Positions 42,354 to 51,703 of a DNA stretch of 64,000 bases are shown here, piece by piece (the first letter of the stretch is position 1; each line of letters starts with the position of its first letter). The notes beneath the pieces were generated by a model that searched no databases, was not told where the DNA came from, and saw only the letters and a program-made list of their open reading frames with translations. Position numbers and translations under genes: made by a program. The DNA comes from an uncultured Lachnospiraceae bacterium. GTDB lineage: Bacteria; Bacillota; Clostridia; Lachnospirales; Lachnospiraceae. Location of the stretch: assembly GCA_900551895.1 (NCBI GenBank), contig URXX01000002.1:124001-188000 (forward strand), given 5' to 3'.

Positions 42354-42677
42354 CTATGCAATTATGTTATTTTCTGCTTCCAAATGCTTCATGATTTCCT
42401 TTGCAAAACCACCGTCTGTCACTGCCAGCGATGCACGAAATTCTTTCCCCATTGCATACCCTAAGGTATCTTTATTCCCGTAAAAACAGATTGGGACTTC
42501 ATAAAAATCACACATATTTCTAAACTTCTTTTTTGTATTGTCGGACGCATCATTTGCAACGACAACGAGATGTGCCTTTCCTGACTTTGTTTCCTTCTCC
42601 GTTGCAAACTCGCCGCTTACCGTTCTTCCCGCCCTTGTCGCCAGACCGATAAGAGATAATACTTTACTCTGTTTCAA
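42354..42677 (-). CDS. ylxQ: L7Ae-family ribosomal protein YlxQ
   Basis: 107 residues from a TTG at 42677, with AAGGAG ten bases upstream, overlapping the ylxR stop by 14 bp. It reads [20 protein letters not shown], then [11 protein letters not shown] and [18 protein letters not shown], the L7Ae/L30e fold. It probably binds kink-turn RNA. A longer upstream frame lacks a start signal. Confidence 0.85.
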   Translation of the reverse strand: MKQSKVLSLIGLATRAGRTVSGEFATEKETKSGKAHLVVVANDASDNTKKKFRNMCDFYEVPICFYGNKDTLGYAMGKEFRASLAVTDGGFAKEIMKHLEAENNIIA

Positions 42678-42942
42678 GCGTTTCCATCTCCTTTTCCAGT
42701 ATTGCGTAAACTTCCTTTGGAATAGCCTGTTTGAAAGAACGCTCCAGTCCTTTATTTTTAATTGCTTTTTCCAAACATTCTTTTGACTGACATAAATATG
42801 CCCCTCTGCCATTCTTCTTTCCCGTCGCATCTAATAAAAATTCATTTTCCGAAGTCTTTAAAACACGCATCATTTCTTTTTTGCTTTTCATCTCTCCGCA
42901 ACCTACACATTTTCGCATAGGTATTTTCTTTACACTACTCAA
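42664..42942 (-). CDS. rnpM: YlxR (RNase P modulator) family protein
   Basis: 92 residues starting with TTG at 42942 after AGGAAGTGAG. Signature MRKCVGCGEMKSKKEMMR and GKKNGRGAYLCQSKECLEKA. Members bind the RNase P RNA in Bacillus. It sits between nusA and ylxQ as usual. Confidence 0.92.
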   Translation of the reverse strand: MSSVKKIPMRKCVGCGEMKSKKEMMRVLKTSENEFLLDATGKKNGRGAYLCQSKECLEKAIKNKGLERSFKQAIPKEVYAILEKEMETLETE

Positions 42943-42959
42943 ATACTCACTTCCTATTT

Positions 42960-44066
42960 CTATTCTTCTACAATCTCTTCTGTCTCTTCAACTGTCTGTG
43001 TATTCATATAGTCTTCCGGAAGTTCTCCCGATTCAATCGCCTGTGTTTCGTTCTTAATATCAATCTTATATCCTGTCAAACGTGCTGCAAGACGTGCATT
43101 CTGTCCCTCTTTACCGATTGCCAGTGATAACTGATAATCAGGAACGATTACGCTTGCTGTTTTCTCATCCGGATCTGCCATAACCGAAATAACTTTTGCA
43201 GGACTAAGCGCATTTTCAATTAAGATTGCCGGATTTTCACTCCAGTTGATAATATCGATTTTTTCTCCACGCAATTCGTTTACGATAGCATTTACTCTTG
43301 CCCCGTTCATACCAACGCATGCACCTACCGGATCTACATCGGGATCGTTTGACCATACGGCAATTTTAGAACGTGAACCTGCTTCTCTTGCGATACTCTT
43401 AATTTCAACTGTTCCGTCTTTCACTTCTGCTACTTCTGATTCAAATAAACGTTTCACTAACTCAGGATGTGTACGTGAAACTAAAATTTTAGGTCCTTTT
43501 GTTGTGTTCTTCACTTCAACAACATACAATTTGATTCTCTCTGTCGGTTTAAACACTTCCCCTTTTACCTGTTCGTTTTCTGTAAGCATCGCATCTGCCT
43601 TACCTAAATTAATACTTACATTTTTGCCTACGTAGCGCTGTACAATACCTGTAACAATATCTTTTTCTTTCTCAAAATACTGGTCGTAAACTACTTTTCT
43701 TTCTTCCTCGCGGATTTTCTGTAAAATAAGGTTTTTCGCATTCTGTGTTGCAATACGTCCAAATTCCTTTGACTCTACAGGAATCTGTACAATATCTCCC
43801 AACTCAAATTTGCTGTCAATCATTTTTGCATTGGCAAGGCTGATTTCCATTACGTCATCTTCCACTTCTTCCACAACTGTCTTTTCTGCAAATACAGAGT
43901 AGTCGCAAGTTTCACGGTCCATGATTACTTTAATGTTATCCGCTTTCCCAAAGTGGTTTTTGCAGGCATTAATTAATGAGTTCTCAATCGCATCTAATAA
44001 TGTTTCTTTGCTAATGTCTTTCTCCTGTTCAAGAATAGTCAATGCTTCTAATAATTCTGTATTCAT
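42960..44066 (-). CDS. nusA: Transcription termination/antitermination protein NusA
   Basis: 368 residues: N-terminal RNA-polymerase-binding domain (1-~125), S1 domain (VTGIVQRYVGKNVSINLG), and two KH domains (GACVGMNGARVNAIVNELRG, LAIGKEGQNARLAARLTG). It has the short Firmicutes C-terminus without acidic repeats. It controls pausing, termination and rRNA antitermination. The ATG follows GGGAGG. Confidence 0.97.
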   Translation of the reverse strand: MNTELLEALTILEQEKDISKETLLDAIENSLINACKNHFGKADNIKVIMDRETCDYSVFAEKTVVEEVEDDVMEISLANAKMIDSKFELGDIVQIPVESKEFGRIATQNAKNLILQKIREEERKVVYDQYFEKEKDIVTGIVQRYVGKNVSINLGKADAMLTENEQVKGEVFKPTERIKLYVVEVKNTTKGPKILVSRTHPELVKRLFESEVAEVKDGTVEIKSIAREAGSRSKIAVWSNDPDVDPVGACVGMNGARVNAIVNELRGEKIDIINWSENPAILIENALSPAKVISVMADPDEKTASVIVPDYQLSLAIGKEGQNARLAARLTGYKIDIKNETQAIESGELPEDYMNTQTVEETEEIVEE

Positions 44067-44086
44067 TTCTTTATTTCCTCCCTGTT

Positions 44087-44554
44087 TTAAAAATCAAATG
44101 CCAAACGAATTAAGGCAATGTCATTTCTCTCAAATGTTCTTTCTGAACCGTCTTCCATTTCGAGTGTCACCGTATCTTTATCGTACTCTTTTAAAATTCC
44201 GACAAATTCTTTCTGTCTGTCAATGGCACGATACGTTCTCACTTCAACTTCTTCTCCCATACTTCTTGCAAAGTCCTTTTCTTTTTTCAAAGGTCTTCCC
44301 AACCCCGGAGAACTCACTTCAAAAATATAAGTATCTTCAATATAATCTTTCTCGTCCAAAATGTCTGAAAATGCTCTGCTTACTACTTCACAGTCATCCA
44401 CGGCAATTCCGCCCGGTTTGTCAATGTATGCACGGAGATACCATGTTCCTCCCTCTTTCACATACTCTACATCCACCAGTTCAAATCCGTGTTCTTCTAC
44501 GATTGGCAGTAAAAGTTCTTCTGTTTTTTGTTCATATACTTCTCTCTTTGACAC
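44087..44554 (-). CDS. rimP: Ribosome maturation factor RimP
   Basis: 155 residues from GTG at 44554, six bases after AAGGAAGG. Conserved GFELVDVEYVKEGGTWYLRA, DDCEVVSRAFSDILDEKD and FEVSSPGLGRPLKKEKDF. It assists 30S assembly. It opens the translation cluster. Confidence 0.95.
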   Translation of the reverse strand: MSKREVYEQKTEELLLPIVEEHGFELVDVEYVKEGGTWYLRAYIDKPGGIAVDDCEVVSRAFSDILDEKDYIEDTYIFEVSSPGLGRPLKKEKDFARSMGEEVEVRTYRAIDRQKEFVGILKEYDKDTVTLEMEDGSERTFERNDIALIRLAFDF

Positions 44555-44607
44555 GTTCAACCTTCCTTTCTGCTTAAACAATCCCAATATTGTATACGCT
44601 GCAACAA

Positions 44608-44636
44608 AGAAGAGTGAACATTGCGTCCACTCTTCT
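44608..44636 (-). terminator. Hairpin between the topoisomerase A gene and rimP
   Basis: AGAAGAGTG pairs perfectly with CACTCTTCT around 11 bases, followed on the minus strand by TTGTTG. The U-tract is short. Confidence 0.55.
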
Positions 44637-44704
44637 GTCGATTTCCTATGTAACTAATTTATAGTATAACACCGGTTTCCTATAAAAGCAAGGGGGATTT
44701 TGAA

Positions 44705-46945
44705 CTATCCTCTAGTCTTTGTTCCCTTTCCGTCTCTTTTTGCAAGTTTTAATCGGTTTAATGTAACTTCTTTTTCTTTATAAGGAACTTTTACTTCCGT
44801 TCCCTCCTCAAAAAGATGTACTTTCTCTAAAACATCTTTTTTCTGCAATTTCATTCCGCGAACTCCGATTGCCCCTTTTTTCTTCTCCGCAACTTCTTCC
44901 GCTAAGAAACGGAGGAAATATCCTCCCTCTGTCTGCAAGACAACATTTTGATTTTCATTCACAGGCTGTACGGATATAAGTTCATCTTCTTCCTGCAATT
45001 TTGTCGCGGTAATCGTTCTTTTTGCCACAATGAACTCGGAACCGTCCACCTGTTTAATCATTCCGTACTTTGTGGCAAATAACAGTTTTCCCATGTTAAA
45101 CTGCTCCTCGTCACAAATGTAAACAATATTTTCTTCCCCACTGTCATAATTACTCAGATTGTCTACCGGCGTTCCTTTATCCCTGAATTTCCCGAACGGA
45201 ATATCAAGCACCTTCACCTGATGCATTTTACCCTTATTTGTAAACAGACAAATTTTTCCTGTATTTTTACAGAAAAGAATATGTTTGTTCTCATTGTCTG
45301 CCGACTCTTTATTTCTCTCATAAGTTGCCGTGTCTACCGTTCTTGTATACCCAAAACGATCCATGAGAACAACAACGTCCTGCTCTTCTACTTTCTTTTC
45401 TTCGTAAACCGCTTCCTCGGCATTTTCGATTACCGTACGGCGTTTTCTTCCGTATGTCTTCTTATAATAATCTAATTCTTCCATTATCACTTCCGCCATG
45501 GAATCATAATTATTCAAAATATCTTCATAGCGGGAAATATTTTTTAATGTTTCTTCATGTTCTTTTTGCAGCGCTTCAATCTCAAGTCCAATCAATTTAT
45601 ATAAACGCATCTCCAAAATCGCTGTCGCCTGACGCTCCGTAAATCTTAACATGGATGCCATTTTTTTAGAAATATTAGACTTAAACGAAATATTATCCGT
45701 AACGCCGTTTGTTAAACACTCCTTTACATCTTTAATCGATTTACTTCCTCGCAAGATCTCAATAATCAAATCAATAACATCACAGGCCTTAATTAAACCT
45801 TCCTGAATTTCTTTCTTATCCAGTTCTTTTCCCAAAAGATTTTTATATTTTCTTGTGGTAAGTTCAAACTGGAAATCAACATGATGTTCAATGATTTTCT
45901 TCAGCCCCATTGTTTCCGGTTTACCGTCCGCAACCGCAAGCATATTTACACCGAACGTATCCTCCAGTCGTGTCTTTTTATAGAGCATATTTTTCAGATT
46001 TTCTACATCCGTATCTTTCTTTAACTCTAAAACAATACGGATCCCTTCTTTGGAAGACTGATTGGAAATATCCGTGATATCGCTCGTCTTTTTTGTTTCC
46101 ACGAGAGATGCCACGTCATTTAAAAATTTTCCGATTCCCGCACCGATCATTGTATACGGAATTTCCGAAATAACGAGTTTCTTTTTCCCTCCTCGTCCTT
46201 CTTCCACTTCCACCTTACCGCGCAGTTTTATTTTTCCTGTGCCTGTTTCATAAATTGAAAGCAAATCGTCTTTATTGACAACAATCGCACCCGTCGGAAA
46301 ATCCGGTCCTTTTATATACTTCATTAACTGCTTTGTTGTGATTTCGTTGTTTTTCATATATGCTTTTACCGCATCTACAATTTCGCCCAAATTATGTGTC
46401 GGAATACTTGTCGCCATACCGACCGCTATTCCCTCAGCGCCGTTCAGCAAAAGATTCGGAACACGAACAGGCAATACTTCCGGCTCTTTTTCCGTCTCGT
46501 CAAAGTTTGGAACAAAATCCACAATATCTTTATCCAAGTCCGAAAGATACGCCTCCTGTGTCAAACGTGCAAGTCTTGCCTCCGTATAACGCATTGCGGC
46601 AGCGCCGTCCCCCTCGATTGAGCCAAAGTTTCCGTGACCGTCAACAAGCGGCATTCCCTTTTTGAATTCCTGCGCCATAACAACTAACGATTCATAAATA
46701 GAACTGTCGCCGTGGGGATGATACTTACCCATTGTATCTCCTACAATACGCGCTGATTTACGATAAGGCTTGTCATATTTTATACCTAATTCATACATAT
46801 CATAGAGCGTTCTTCTCTGCACCGGTTTTAGTCCGTCCCTCACATCCGGTAAGGCTCTTGCAACGATAACACTCATCGCATAATCTATATATGATTTTTT
46901 CATTACTTCCGAATATTCAGTTCTTATCAGTTGTGATTCCTGCAT
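44705..46945 (-). CDS. Type IIA DNA topoisomerase subunit A (ParC/GyrA paralogue)
   Basis: 746 residues. N-terminal breakage-reunion domain with the quinolone-determining segment MGKYHPHGDSSIYESLV and the catalytic Tyr in AAAMRYTEARL. The C-terminal beta-pinwheel (~500-746) has about four blades. The GyrA box (Q-R-R-G-G-K-G) that lets gyrase wrap DNA is absent: after the first blade the sequence reads YERNKESADNEN. This and the short tail point to topoisomerase IV or a related second enzyme rather than the housekeeping gyrase. It follows the B subunit by 13 bp. Databases often label such Lachnospiraceae proteins gyrase, so the name is left open. Confidence 0.8.
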   Translation of the reverse strand: MQESQLIRTEYSEVMKKSYIDYAMSVIVARALPDVRDGLKPVQRRTLYDMYELGIKYDKPYRKSARIVGDTMGKYHPHGDSSIYESLVVMAQEFKKGMPLVDGHGNFGSIEGDGAAAMRYTEARLARLTQEAYLSDLDKDIVDFVPNFDETEKEPEVLPVRVPNLLLNGAEGIAVGMATSIPTHNLGEIVDAVKAYMKNNEITTKQLMKYIKGPDFPTGAIVVNKDDLLSIYETGTGKIKLRGKVEVEEGRGGKKKLVISEIPYTMIGAGIGKFLNDVASLVETKKTSDITDISNQSSKEGIRIVLELKKDTDVENLKNMLYKKTRLEDTFGVNMLAVADGKPETMGLKKIIEHHVDFQFELTTRKYKNLLGKELDKKEIQEGLIKACDVIDLIIEILRGSKSIKDVKECLTNGVTDNISFKSNISKKMASMLRFTERQATAILEMRLYKLIGLEIEALQKEHEETLKNISRYEDILNNYDSMAEVIMEELDYYKKTYGRKRRTVIENAEEAVYEEKKVEEQDVVVLMDRFGYTRTVDTATYERNKESADNENKHILFCKNTGKICLFTNKGKMHQVKVLDIPFGKFRDKGTPVDNLSNYDSGEENIVYICDEEQFNMGKLLFATKYGMIKQVDGSEFIVAKRTITATKLQEEDELISVQPVNENQNVVLQTEGGYFLRFLAEEVAEKKKGAIGVRGMKLQKKDVLEKVHLFEEGTEVKVPYKEKEVTLNRLKLAKRDGKGTKTRG

Positions 46946-46958
46946 ATCTGCACTCTCC

Positions 46959-48881
46959 TTATATATCTAATTCCGCTTCTTTTGCATTCTCATAAATAAA
47001 TGCCCGTCTTGGCGGCACTTCTGTTCCCATAAGCATTTCCGTTACGCCGGACGCCATTCTGGCATCTTCGATTTCAATTAATTTCAACATTCTTGTTTCA
47101 GGATTTAACGTTGTATCCCACAACTGCTCCGCGTCCATTTCCCCAAGACCTTTATATCTTTGCAGCGTATACGCCCCTTTTTGACGTTTTCGATATTTCT
47201 CCAGCGCCTTATCATCATAGAGATATTCTTCTTCCCCTTTTTTTGTTACCGCTTTATAAAGAGGCGGCATGGCAATATATACATGCCCCTCGAAAATCAA
47301 TTCCGGCATAAAACGGTAAAACAGTGTTAATAATAATGTAGAAATATGCGCTCCGTCCACATCGGCATCTGCCATAATAATAATTTTGTCATATCTCAAC
47401 TTAGAAATATCAAAATCGTTTCCGTATCCCTCAGAAAATCCGCAGCCGAAAGCGTTAATCATTGTTTTGATTTCCGCATTCGCCAACACTTTATCTATGC
47501 TCGCCTTTTCCACATTCAAAATTTTACCGCGAATTGGCAGGATTGCCTGAAACTGGCGATTTCTCGCCGTTTTTGCCGAACCACCCGCAGAATCTCCCTC
47601 CACGATAAAAATTTCGCATTTGCTTGCATCTCTGCTCTCACAGTTTGCCAATTTCCCATTACTGTCAAAAGAATATTTTTGTTTTGTCAATAAGTTTGTT
47701 TTCGCTTTTTCTTCCGTCTTTCTTATTTTCGCGGCTTTTTCCGCACAGGAAAGCACCTTTTTCAATGTATCCAGATTTTTGTCAAAGAAGCGGGTAATCT
47801 CATCATTTGTTACCTTACTTGTCGCTTTCCCCGCATCCTGATTGTCCAATTTTGTCTTTGTCTGACCTTCAAATCTTGGATCGGGATGTTTTATAGATAC
47901 GATTGCAGTCATGCCGTTTCGTATATCCGCTCCCGTAAAATTGGCATCCTTTTCTTTCAGCACACCTATTTCTCTCGCATACTGGTTCATTACCATTGTA
48001 AATGTAGACTTAAATCCGGTCAGATGTGTACCGCCCTCCGCATTGTAAATATTGTTACAAAATCCGAGTACGTTTTCGTGAAATTCATTTACATACTGAA
48101 AGGCAACTTCCACTTCTATTCCGTCTGCCTCCCCTTTAAAGTATACCGGCTCATGTACAGTTTCCTTTTTCTTGTTTAAATCTCCTATAAATCCAAGTAT
48201 GCCGTCCGGCTCATGATATTCGATATGCTCCGGCTTGTCCCCTCGTCTATCTTCAAAAACAATCGTAAGTGTCGGGTTCAAATATGCCGTTTCATGCAGC
48301 CTGCTCTTAATCTCCTCCTCCTTAAATCTTGTCTTTTCAAAAATAGTATCATCGGGAAGAAAATTTACGGTTGTTCCGGTTTTCTTCGTCTTTGCAATCA
48401 CAGGAAGAAGTCCGTTTTCCAATTCAATCGTCGGAATTCCTCTCTCATAATGGTCGTGATGAACTCCTCCGTCTCTACTGATTTTTACATCCATATAGGT
48501 GGAAAGCGCATTTACGACAGAAGAACCTACACCGTGCAGACCACCGCTTGTCTTGTAAGCGGAATCGTCAAATTTTCCGCCGGCATGGAGCGTTGTATAG
48601 ACAATACGCGCCGCAGACACGCCTTTTTGATGCATGCCTACCGGAACTCCTCGTCCGTTATCGCTAACAGTAGCCGAGCCGTCCTTTTCCAAAGTTACTT
48701 CTATACGATTGCAAAATCCTGCCAAATGTTCGTCCACCGCATTGTCCACAATTTCATACACCAAATGATTCAATCCTTTTGTGGACACACTTCCGATATA
48801 CATTCCCGGTCTTACACGAACGGCTTCCAATCCTTCCAATATCGAGATGCTGTCTGCATCATATGTATTTTTCTTTGCCAT
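46959..48881 (-). CDS. Type IIA DNA topoisomerase subunit B (ParE/GyrB paralogue)
   Basis: 640 residues: GHKL ATPase (LEAVRVRPGMYIGS, YEIVDNAVDEHLAGF, NGRGVPVGMH, TSGGLHGVGSSVVNAL), transducer, TOPRIM (EIFIVEGDSAGGSA, IIMADADVDGAHI) and the tail LQRYKGLGEMDAEQLWDTT. The TOPRIM Asp pair and Glu bind Mg2+. The ATG follows AAAGGAATG. It pairs with the A subunit encoded 13 bp downstream. GyrB and ParE cannot be told apart reliably by eye; the partner argues for ParE-like. Confidence 0.82.
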   Translation of the reverse strand: MAKKNTYDADSISILEGLEAVRVRPGMYIGSVSTKGLNHLVYEIVDNAVDEHLAGFCNRIEVTLEKDGSATVSDNGRGVPVGMHQKGVSAARIVYTTLHAGGKFDDSAYKTSGGLHGVGSSVVNALSTYMDVKISRDGGVHHDHYERGIPTIELENGLLPVIAKTKKTGTTVNFLPDDTIFEKTRFKEEEIKSRLHETAYLNPTLTIVFEDRRGDKPEHIEYHEPDGILGFIGDLNKKKETVHEPVYFKGEADGIEVEVAFQYVNEFHENVLGFCNNIYNAEGGTHLTGFKSTFTMVMNQYAREIGVLKEKDANFTGADIRNGMTAIVSIKHPDPRFEGQTKTKLDNQDAGKATSKVTNDEITRFFDKNLDTLKKVLSCAEKAAKIRKTEEKAKTNLLTKQKYSFDSNGKLANCESRDASKCEIFIVEGDSAGGSAKTARNRQFQAILPIRGKILNVEKASIDKVLANAEIKTMINAFGCGFSEGYGNDFDISKLRYDKIIIMADADVDGAHISTLLLTLFYRFMPELIFEGHVYIAMPPLYKAVTKKGEEEYLYDDKALEKYRKRQKGAYTLQRYKGLGEMDAEQLWDTTLNPETRMLKLIEIEDARMASGVTEMLMGTEVPPRRAFIYENAKEAELDI

Positions 48882-48962
48882 TTATCCGCATTCCTTTCCT
48901 AATTACTTTTTGCCTATCAGAGCAAAATTCGCCAAATTATCATTAGTGTATCACAAAAATCT

Positions 48963-50156
48963 TTACCCTACAACCGCATTTAAAATTTCCGCAAAATAAT
49001 CCATTGCATTCATCATCTCCGCCACCGTGTTCGTCTGCGCTCCGCCTTCCACTAAAAGCGTTTTCGGTTTCATGTGCATATTATAGCGATATCCCTTTAA
49101 ATAGATGTTTCTTGTCAGCCCCGGATACCTTTTTTCCGCCTCCAGTTTCATCTGCAATGATAAAGCAAGATTATCCTGAATATACGGATTTTGTAAAACC
49201 GTCAGTTTCCCATTCGACCTTGTTCTGCTCATTCCGTTAAAAAACATTAATTTTGCCGTAGGTTTCCCGTTAATGTTCGTCACAAGACGGGTATCTTTTC
49301 CCACACCATCCCGATGTAAATCAATAACCATTTCTATGCTCGGATTTTCATTTAAAATTTTTTGAATATTTCCTTTTGCACGCTCATATGCCTGCGTCCT
49401 GTCCACTCTTCCGTTTTTCATATCGTAAATGCCTTCGTGATGCAGTGTTTCAATGCCGTATTTTTCATTTAACAGTTTCGCCAAATATCTCCCGACACCC
49501 ACAATCGTTGTATTGACATCCCCCGAAACAGAGTCCGCAAACGCCTCCTGTGAATGCGTATGATAAAGTAAAATTTTAGGTCCTTTTTTGCTCTTATCCA
49601 ACTTCATATTTTTACTTAATAATTTTTCCGCCTGCAAATCTTCCGGATTTACAAATGTGGAACTGTCTACCGTATAAAAATGACTTCGCAAATATTCAAA
49701 ATCTTTTAATTTTTCTACCGACAAATCTACCCTGCTTTTATTTGTCGGCTGCGCTTCCTGTTTTGCCTCCTGCTGAACGGATGCATCCTCTTTTCCAATT
49801 AAATTGCCGTTGGCATCCACCTCGTTTTCATCCGCCGCCTGCTTTGCCAAAATCATTTCATACGTCATCTCGTCTTCCACCGCCGTCTCGCAGACGACTT
49901 TCCCGTTTATGTAACTGCCAAGAGGCAGCATTTCCAGCGCCTGATTGGCAATCCACTCCTGCAAATTCTTTTCTTCTCGATTTACATAAGTCAGATTCGT
50001 CATAAATGTACTTTCCGCTCTTTTCTGTAATCTTTCGTTTATTTCCCCTTTATAATCATCAACAATTCGAATACTTCCCTGATACAAAATATAACTTCCA
50101 AGACACAATATCACCCCTTGCGTCACTATTTTTGCCGTTTTCCTTCTCACCCGCAA
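48963..50156 (-). CDS. spoIIP: Stage II sporulation protein P
   Basis: 397 residues from a TTG at 50156 with GGGAGG upstream. One N-terminal membrane anchor (VTQGVILCLGSYIL), a linker with charged repeats, and the C-terminal SpoIIP amidase domain: ILLYHTHSQEAF, DLHRDGV, TKLMFFNG-like segment and LVEGGAQTNT. It cuts septal peptidoglycan with SpoIID and SpoIIM during engulfment. An ATG at 50198 has no ribosome site and would overlap a sigma-E-like -10 box. gpr lies just upstream, the gpr-spoIIP order seen in Bacillus. Confidence 0.92.
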   Translation of the reverse strand: MRVRRKTAKIVTQGVILCLGSYILYQGSIRIVDDYKGEINERLQKRAESTFMTNLTYVNREEKNLQEWIANQALEMLPLGSYINGKVVCETAVEDEMTYEMILAKQAADENEVDANGNLIGKEDASVQQEAKQEAQPTNKSRVDLSVEKLKDFEYLRSHFYTVDSSTFVNPEDLQAEKLLSKNMKLDKSKKGPKILLYHTHSQEAFADSVSGDVNTTIVGVGRYLAKLLNEKYGIETLHHEGIYDMKNGRVDRTQAYERAKGNIQKILNENPSIEMVIDLHRDGVGKDTRLVTNINGKPTAKLMFFNGMSRTRSNGKLTVLQNPYIQDNLALSLQMKLEAEKRYPGLTRNIYLKGYRYNMHMKPKTLLVEGGAQTNTVAEMMNAMDYFAEILNAVVG

Positions 50157-50196
50157 TTTTCCCTCCCACCTTTCAAACTCTATCCAAATATTTACC

Positions 50197-50225
50197 ATTA
50201 TATGAAAGGCAGATATATTTTATTA
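50197..50225 (-). promoter_or_regulatory. Sigma-E-like promoter before spoIIP
   Basis: On the minus strand TAATAAA, 14-bp spacer, CATATAAT (50204-50197). The -10 agrees with CATACAHT at 7 of 8; the -35 agrees with KMATATT at 5 of 7. spoIIP is sigma-E controlled in Bacillus. Confidence 0.4.
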
Positions 50226-51188
50226 CGCCTGTCCACCGGAAAACAAAATGTTGAGTGACTCGGAAATCGTATAACTAATTCGTTTTATCGTATCATCAAT
50301 ATCTTTTGGCGTCACAAACATACCGTTCAAATGCGGGGAAATCAACTCCCTTATTAATTCATATTTCTCCGCCGCATTATACCCCTGCAAAACAAGTCCC
50401 ACTCCTTTTAACATTTCGGAACTTTCAAGCGCCGCCAAAAAATTTTCCATTGTATCATTTACAATCGTTGCCGCATCTACAACCGTAGGCACACCTATGG
50501 CAATTACCGGAATGCCAAGTGTTTCTTCCGTAATTCCGCCTCTGTGATTACCCACTCCCGAACCGGGATGTATCCCCGTATCCGCTATCTGTATTGTTCG
50601 GTTAAGTCTCTTTGTACTTCGAGCCGCCAGTGCATCTATTGCAATAAGAAAATCCGGTTTCGTTTCTTTTACAATACCATTTACAATCTCCACCGTTTCC
50701 ATGCCTGTCTGTCCCATTACTCCCGGAACAATAGCGCTCACCATATTCACATTCTTTTCTCCCATCGCATATTTGCCGTATTCCTTAATAATATGACGTG
50801 TGACGATAAGATTATCCGCAACATGCGGTCCTAAGGCATCGGGCGTCACCTCCCTATTTCCAAGACCGATAACAAGCACATTATATTCTTTCTTTTTCTC
50901 TTTTATCAAATCCCGAACAATCTTTGCCAACTCCTCAGAAATCTCCCTGTGATAGTCTTCATCGGGAACAATTAAATTCGGGGCTTCCAGCGTAATATAT
51001 GTTCCAACCGGTTTCCCCATTGCTTTTGCTCCGTTTTCCGTTTCAATAAGCACTTTTGTTATTTTAATCTCCCTCTCCTCGTCATATTCCTCCTCCAGTA
51101 CAACTCCCTGCACCTCCACATCATTCGACTCAAACCGCTCTTTTTCCTCCAGAGCCAAATCCGTCCTTACGCTATACTTCTCAATCAT
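50223..51188 (-). CDS. gpr: GPR endopeptidase (spore protease)
   Basis: 321 residues. N-terminal propeptide region ending in the RTDLALEE segment, which aligns with the processing site, then LVIGLGNREVTPDALGPHVAD, SAIVPGVMGQTGMETVEIV and PDFLIAIDALAARSTKRL with the catalytic Asp residues of this aspartic-type protease. It degrades small acid-soluble proteins at germination. The ATG at 51188 follows AGAGG. Confidence 0.95.
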   Translation of the reverse strand: MIEKYSVRTDLALEEKERFESNDVEVQGVVLEEEYDEEREIKITKVLIETENGAKAMGKPVGTYITLEAPNLIVPDEDYHREISEELAKIVRDLIKEKKKEYNVLVIGLGNREVTPDALGPHVADNLIVTRHIIKEYGKYAMGEKNVNMVSAIVPGVMGQTGMETVEIVNGIVKETKPDFLIAIDALAARSTKRLNRTIQIADTGIHPGSGVGNHRGGITEETLGIPVIAIGVPTVVDAATIVNDTMENFLAALESSEMLKGVGLVLQGYNAAEKYELIRELISPHLNGMFVTPKDIDDTIKRISYTISESLNILFSGGQA

Positions 51189-51255
51189 TCCATACCTCTT
51201 TCTTTATATTTTTCCCTTTTGTTCATATGTTTTACATTTTTTTCAGAAATATGTA

Positions 51256-51284
51256 TTGACAAGCACAGTTAATTAGCCTACAAT
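51256..51284 (+). promoter_or_regulatory. Promoter of rpsT
   Basis: Perfect TTGACA (51256-51261), 17-bp spacer, TACAAT (51279-51284). Confidence 0.85.
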
Positions 51285-51295
51285 AAACGAGTATG

Positions 51296-51331
51296 TTTCA
51301 TTAGAACGTTCCGTGTCCGGCTCTAATGAAA
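51296..51331 (+). other. 5'-leader hairpin of rpsT
   Basis: TTTCATTAGA pairs perfectly with TCTAATGAAA around 16 bases. It starts within a few bases of the expected transcription start and lies 38 bp before the S20 start. It may stabilise the mRNA or bind S20. Confidence 0.6.
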
Positions 51332-51369
51332 AGATAATTGAAAATTCACATAATTTGGAGGTGTTCAGA

Positions 51370-51633
51370 TTGGCTAACATTAAATCTGCTAAAAAAAGAA
51401 TCTTAGTAAGCGAAACTAGAGCGGCTAGAAATAAAGCAATTAAATCTAAAGTTAAAACTTGCGTGAAAAAAGTTGAGGCTGCTGTTGCTGCTAACGATAA
51501 AGCGGTTGCTGCTGAAGCATTAAGAGTTGCTATCGTTGAAATTAATAAAGCAGCAAGCAAAGGTGTTTATCACAAAAACACTGCAGCAAGAAAAGTTTCT
51601 CGTTTAACAAAAGCAGTTAACGGGATTGCTTAA
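51370..51633 (+). CDS. rpsT: 30S ribosomal protein S20
   Basis: 87 residues, TTG start at 51370 eight bases after GGAGGTG. Lys/Ala-rich helices: ANIKSAKKRILVSETRAARN, AASKGVYHKNTAARKVSRL. It binds 16S rRNA near the body of the 30S. Own promoter, leader hairpin and terminator make it monocistronic. TTG starts for S20 occur in other bacteria and are linked to low, regulated translation. Confidence 0.97.
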   Translation: MANIKSAKKRILVSETRAARNKAIKSKVKTCVKKVEAAVAANDKAVAAEALRVAIVEINKAASKGVYHKNTAARKVSRLTKAVNGIA

Positions 51634-51653
51634 TCAGTTAATTGAATAAATTT

Positions 51654-51686
51654 AAGAGGTCGTCTTTTCAGGCAACCTCTTTTTTT
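51654..51686 (+). terminator. Terminator of rpsT
   Basis: AAGAGGT pairs with ACCTCTT, then TTTTTT. It is a textbook intrinsic terminator. Confidence 0.92.
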
Positions 51687-51703
51687 ATTCTCTTTATTTG
51701 TTT

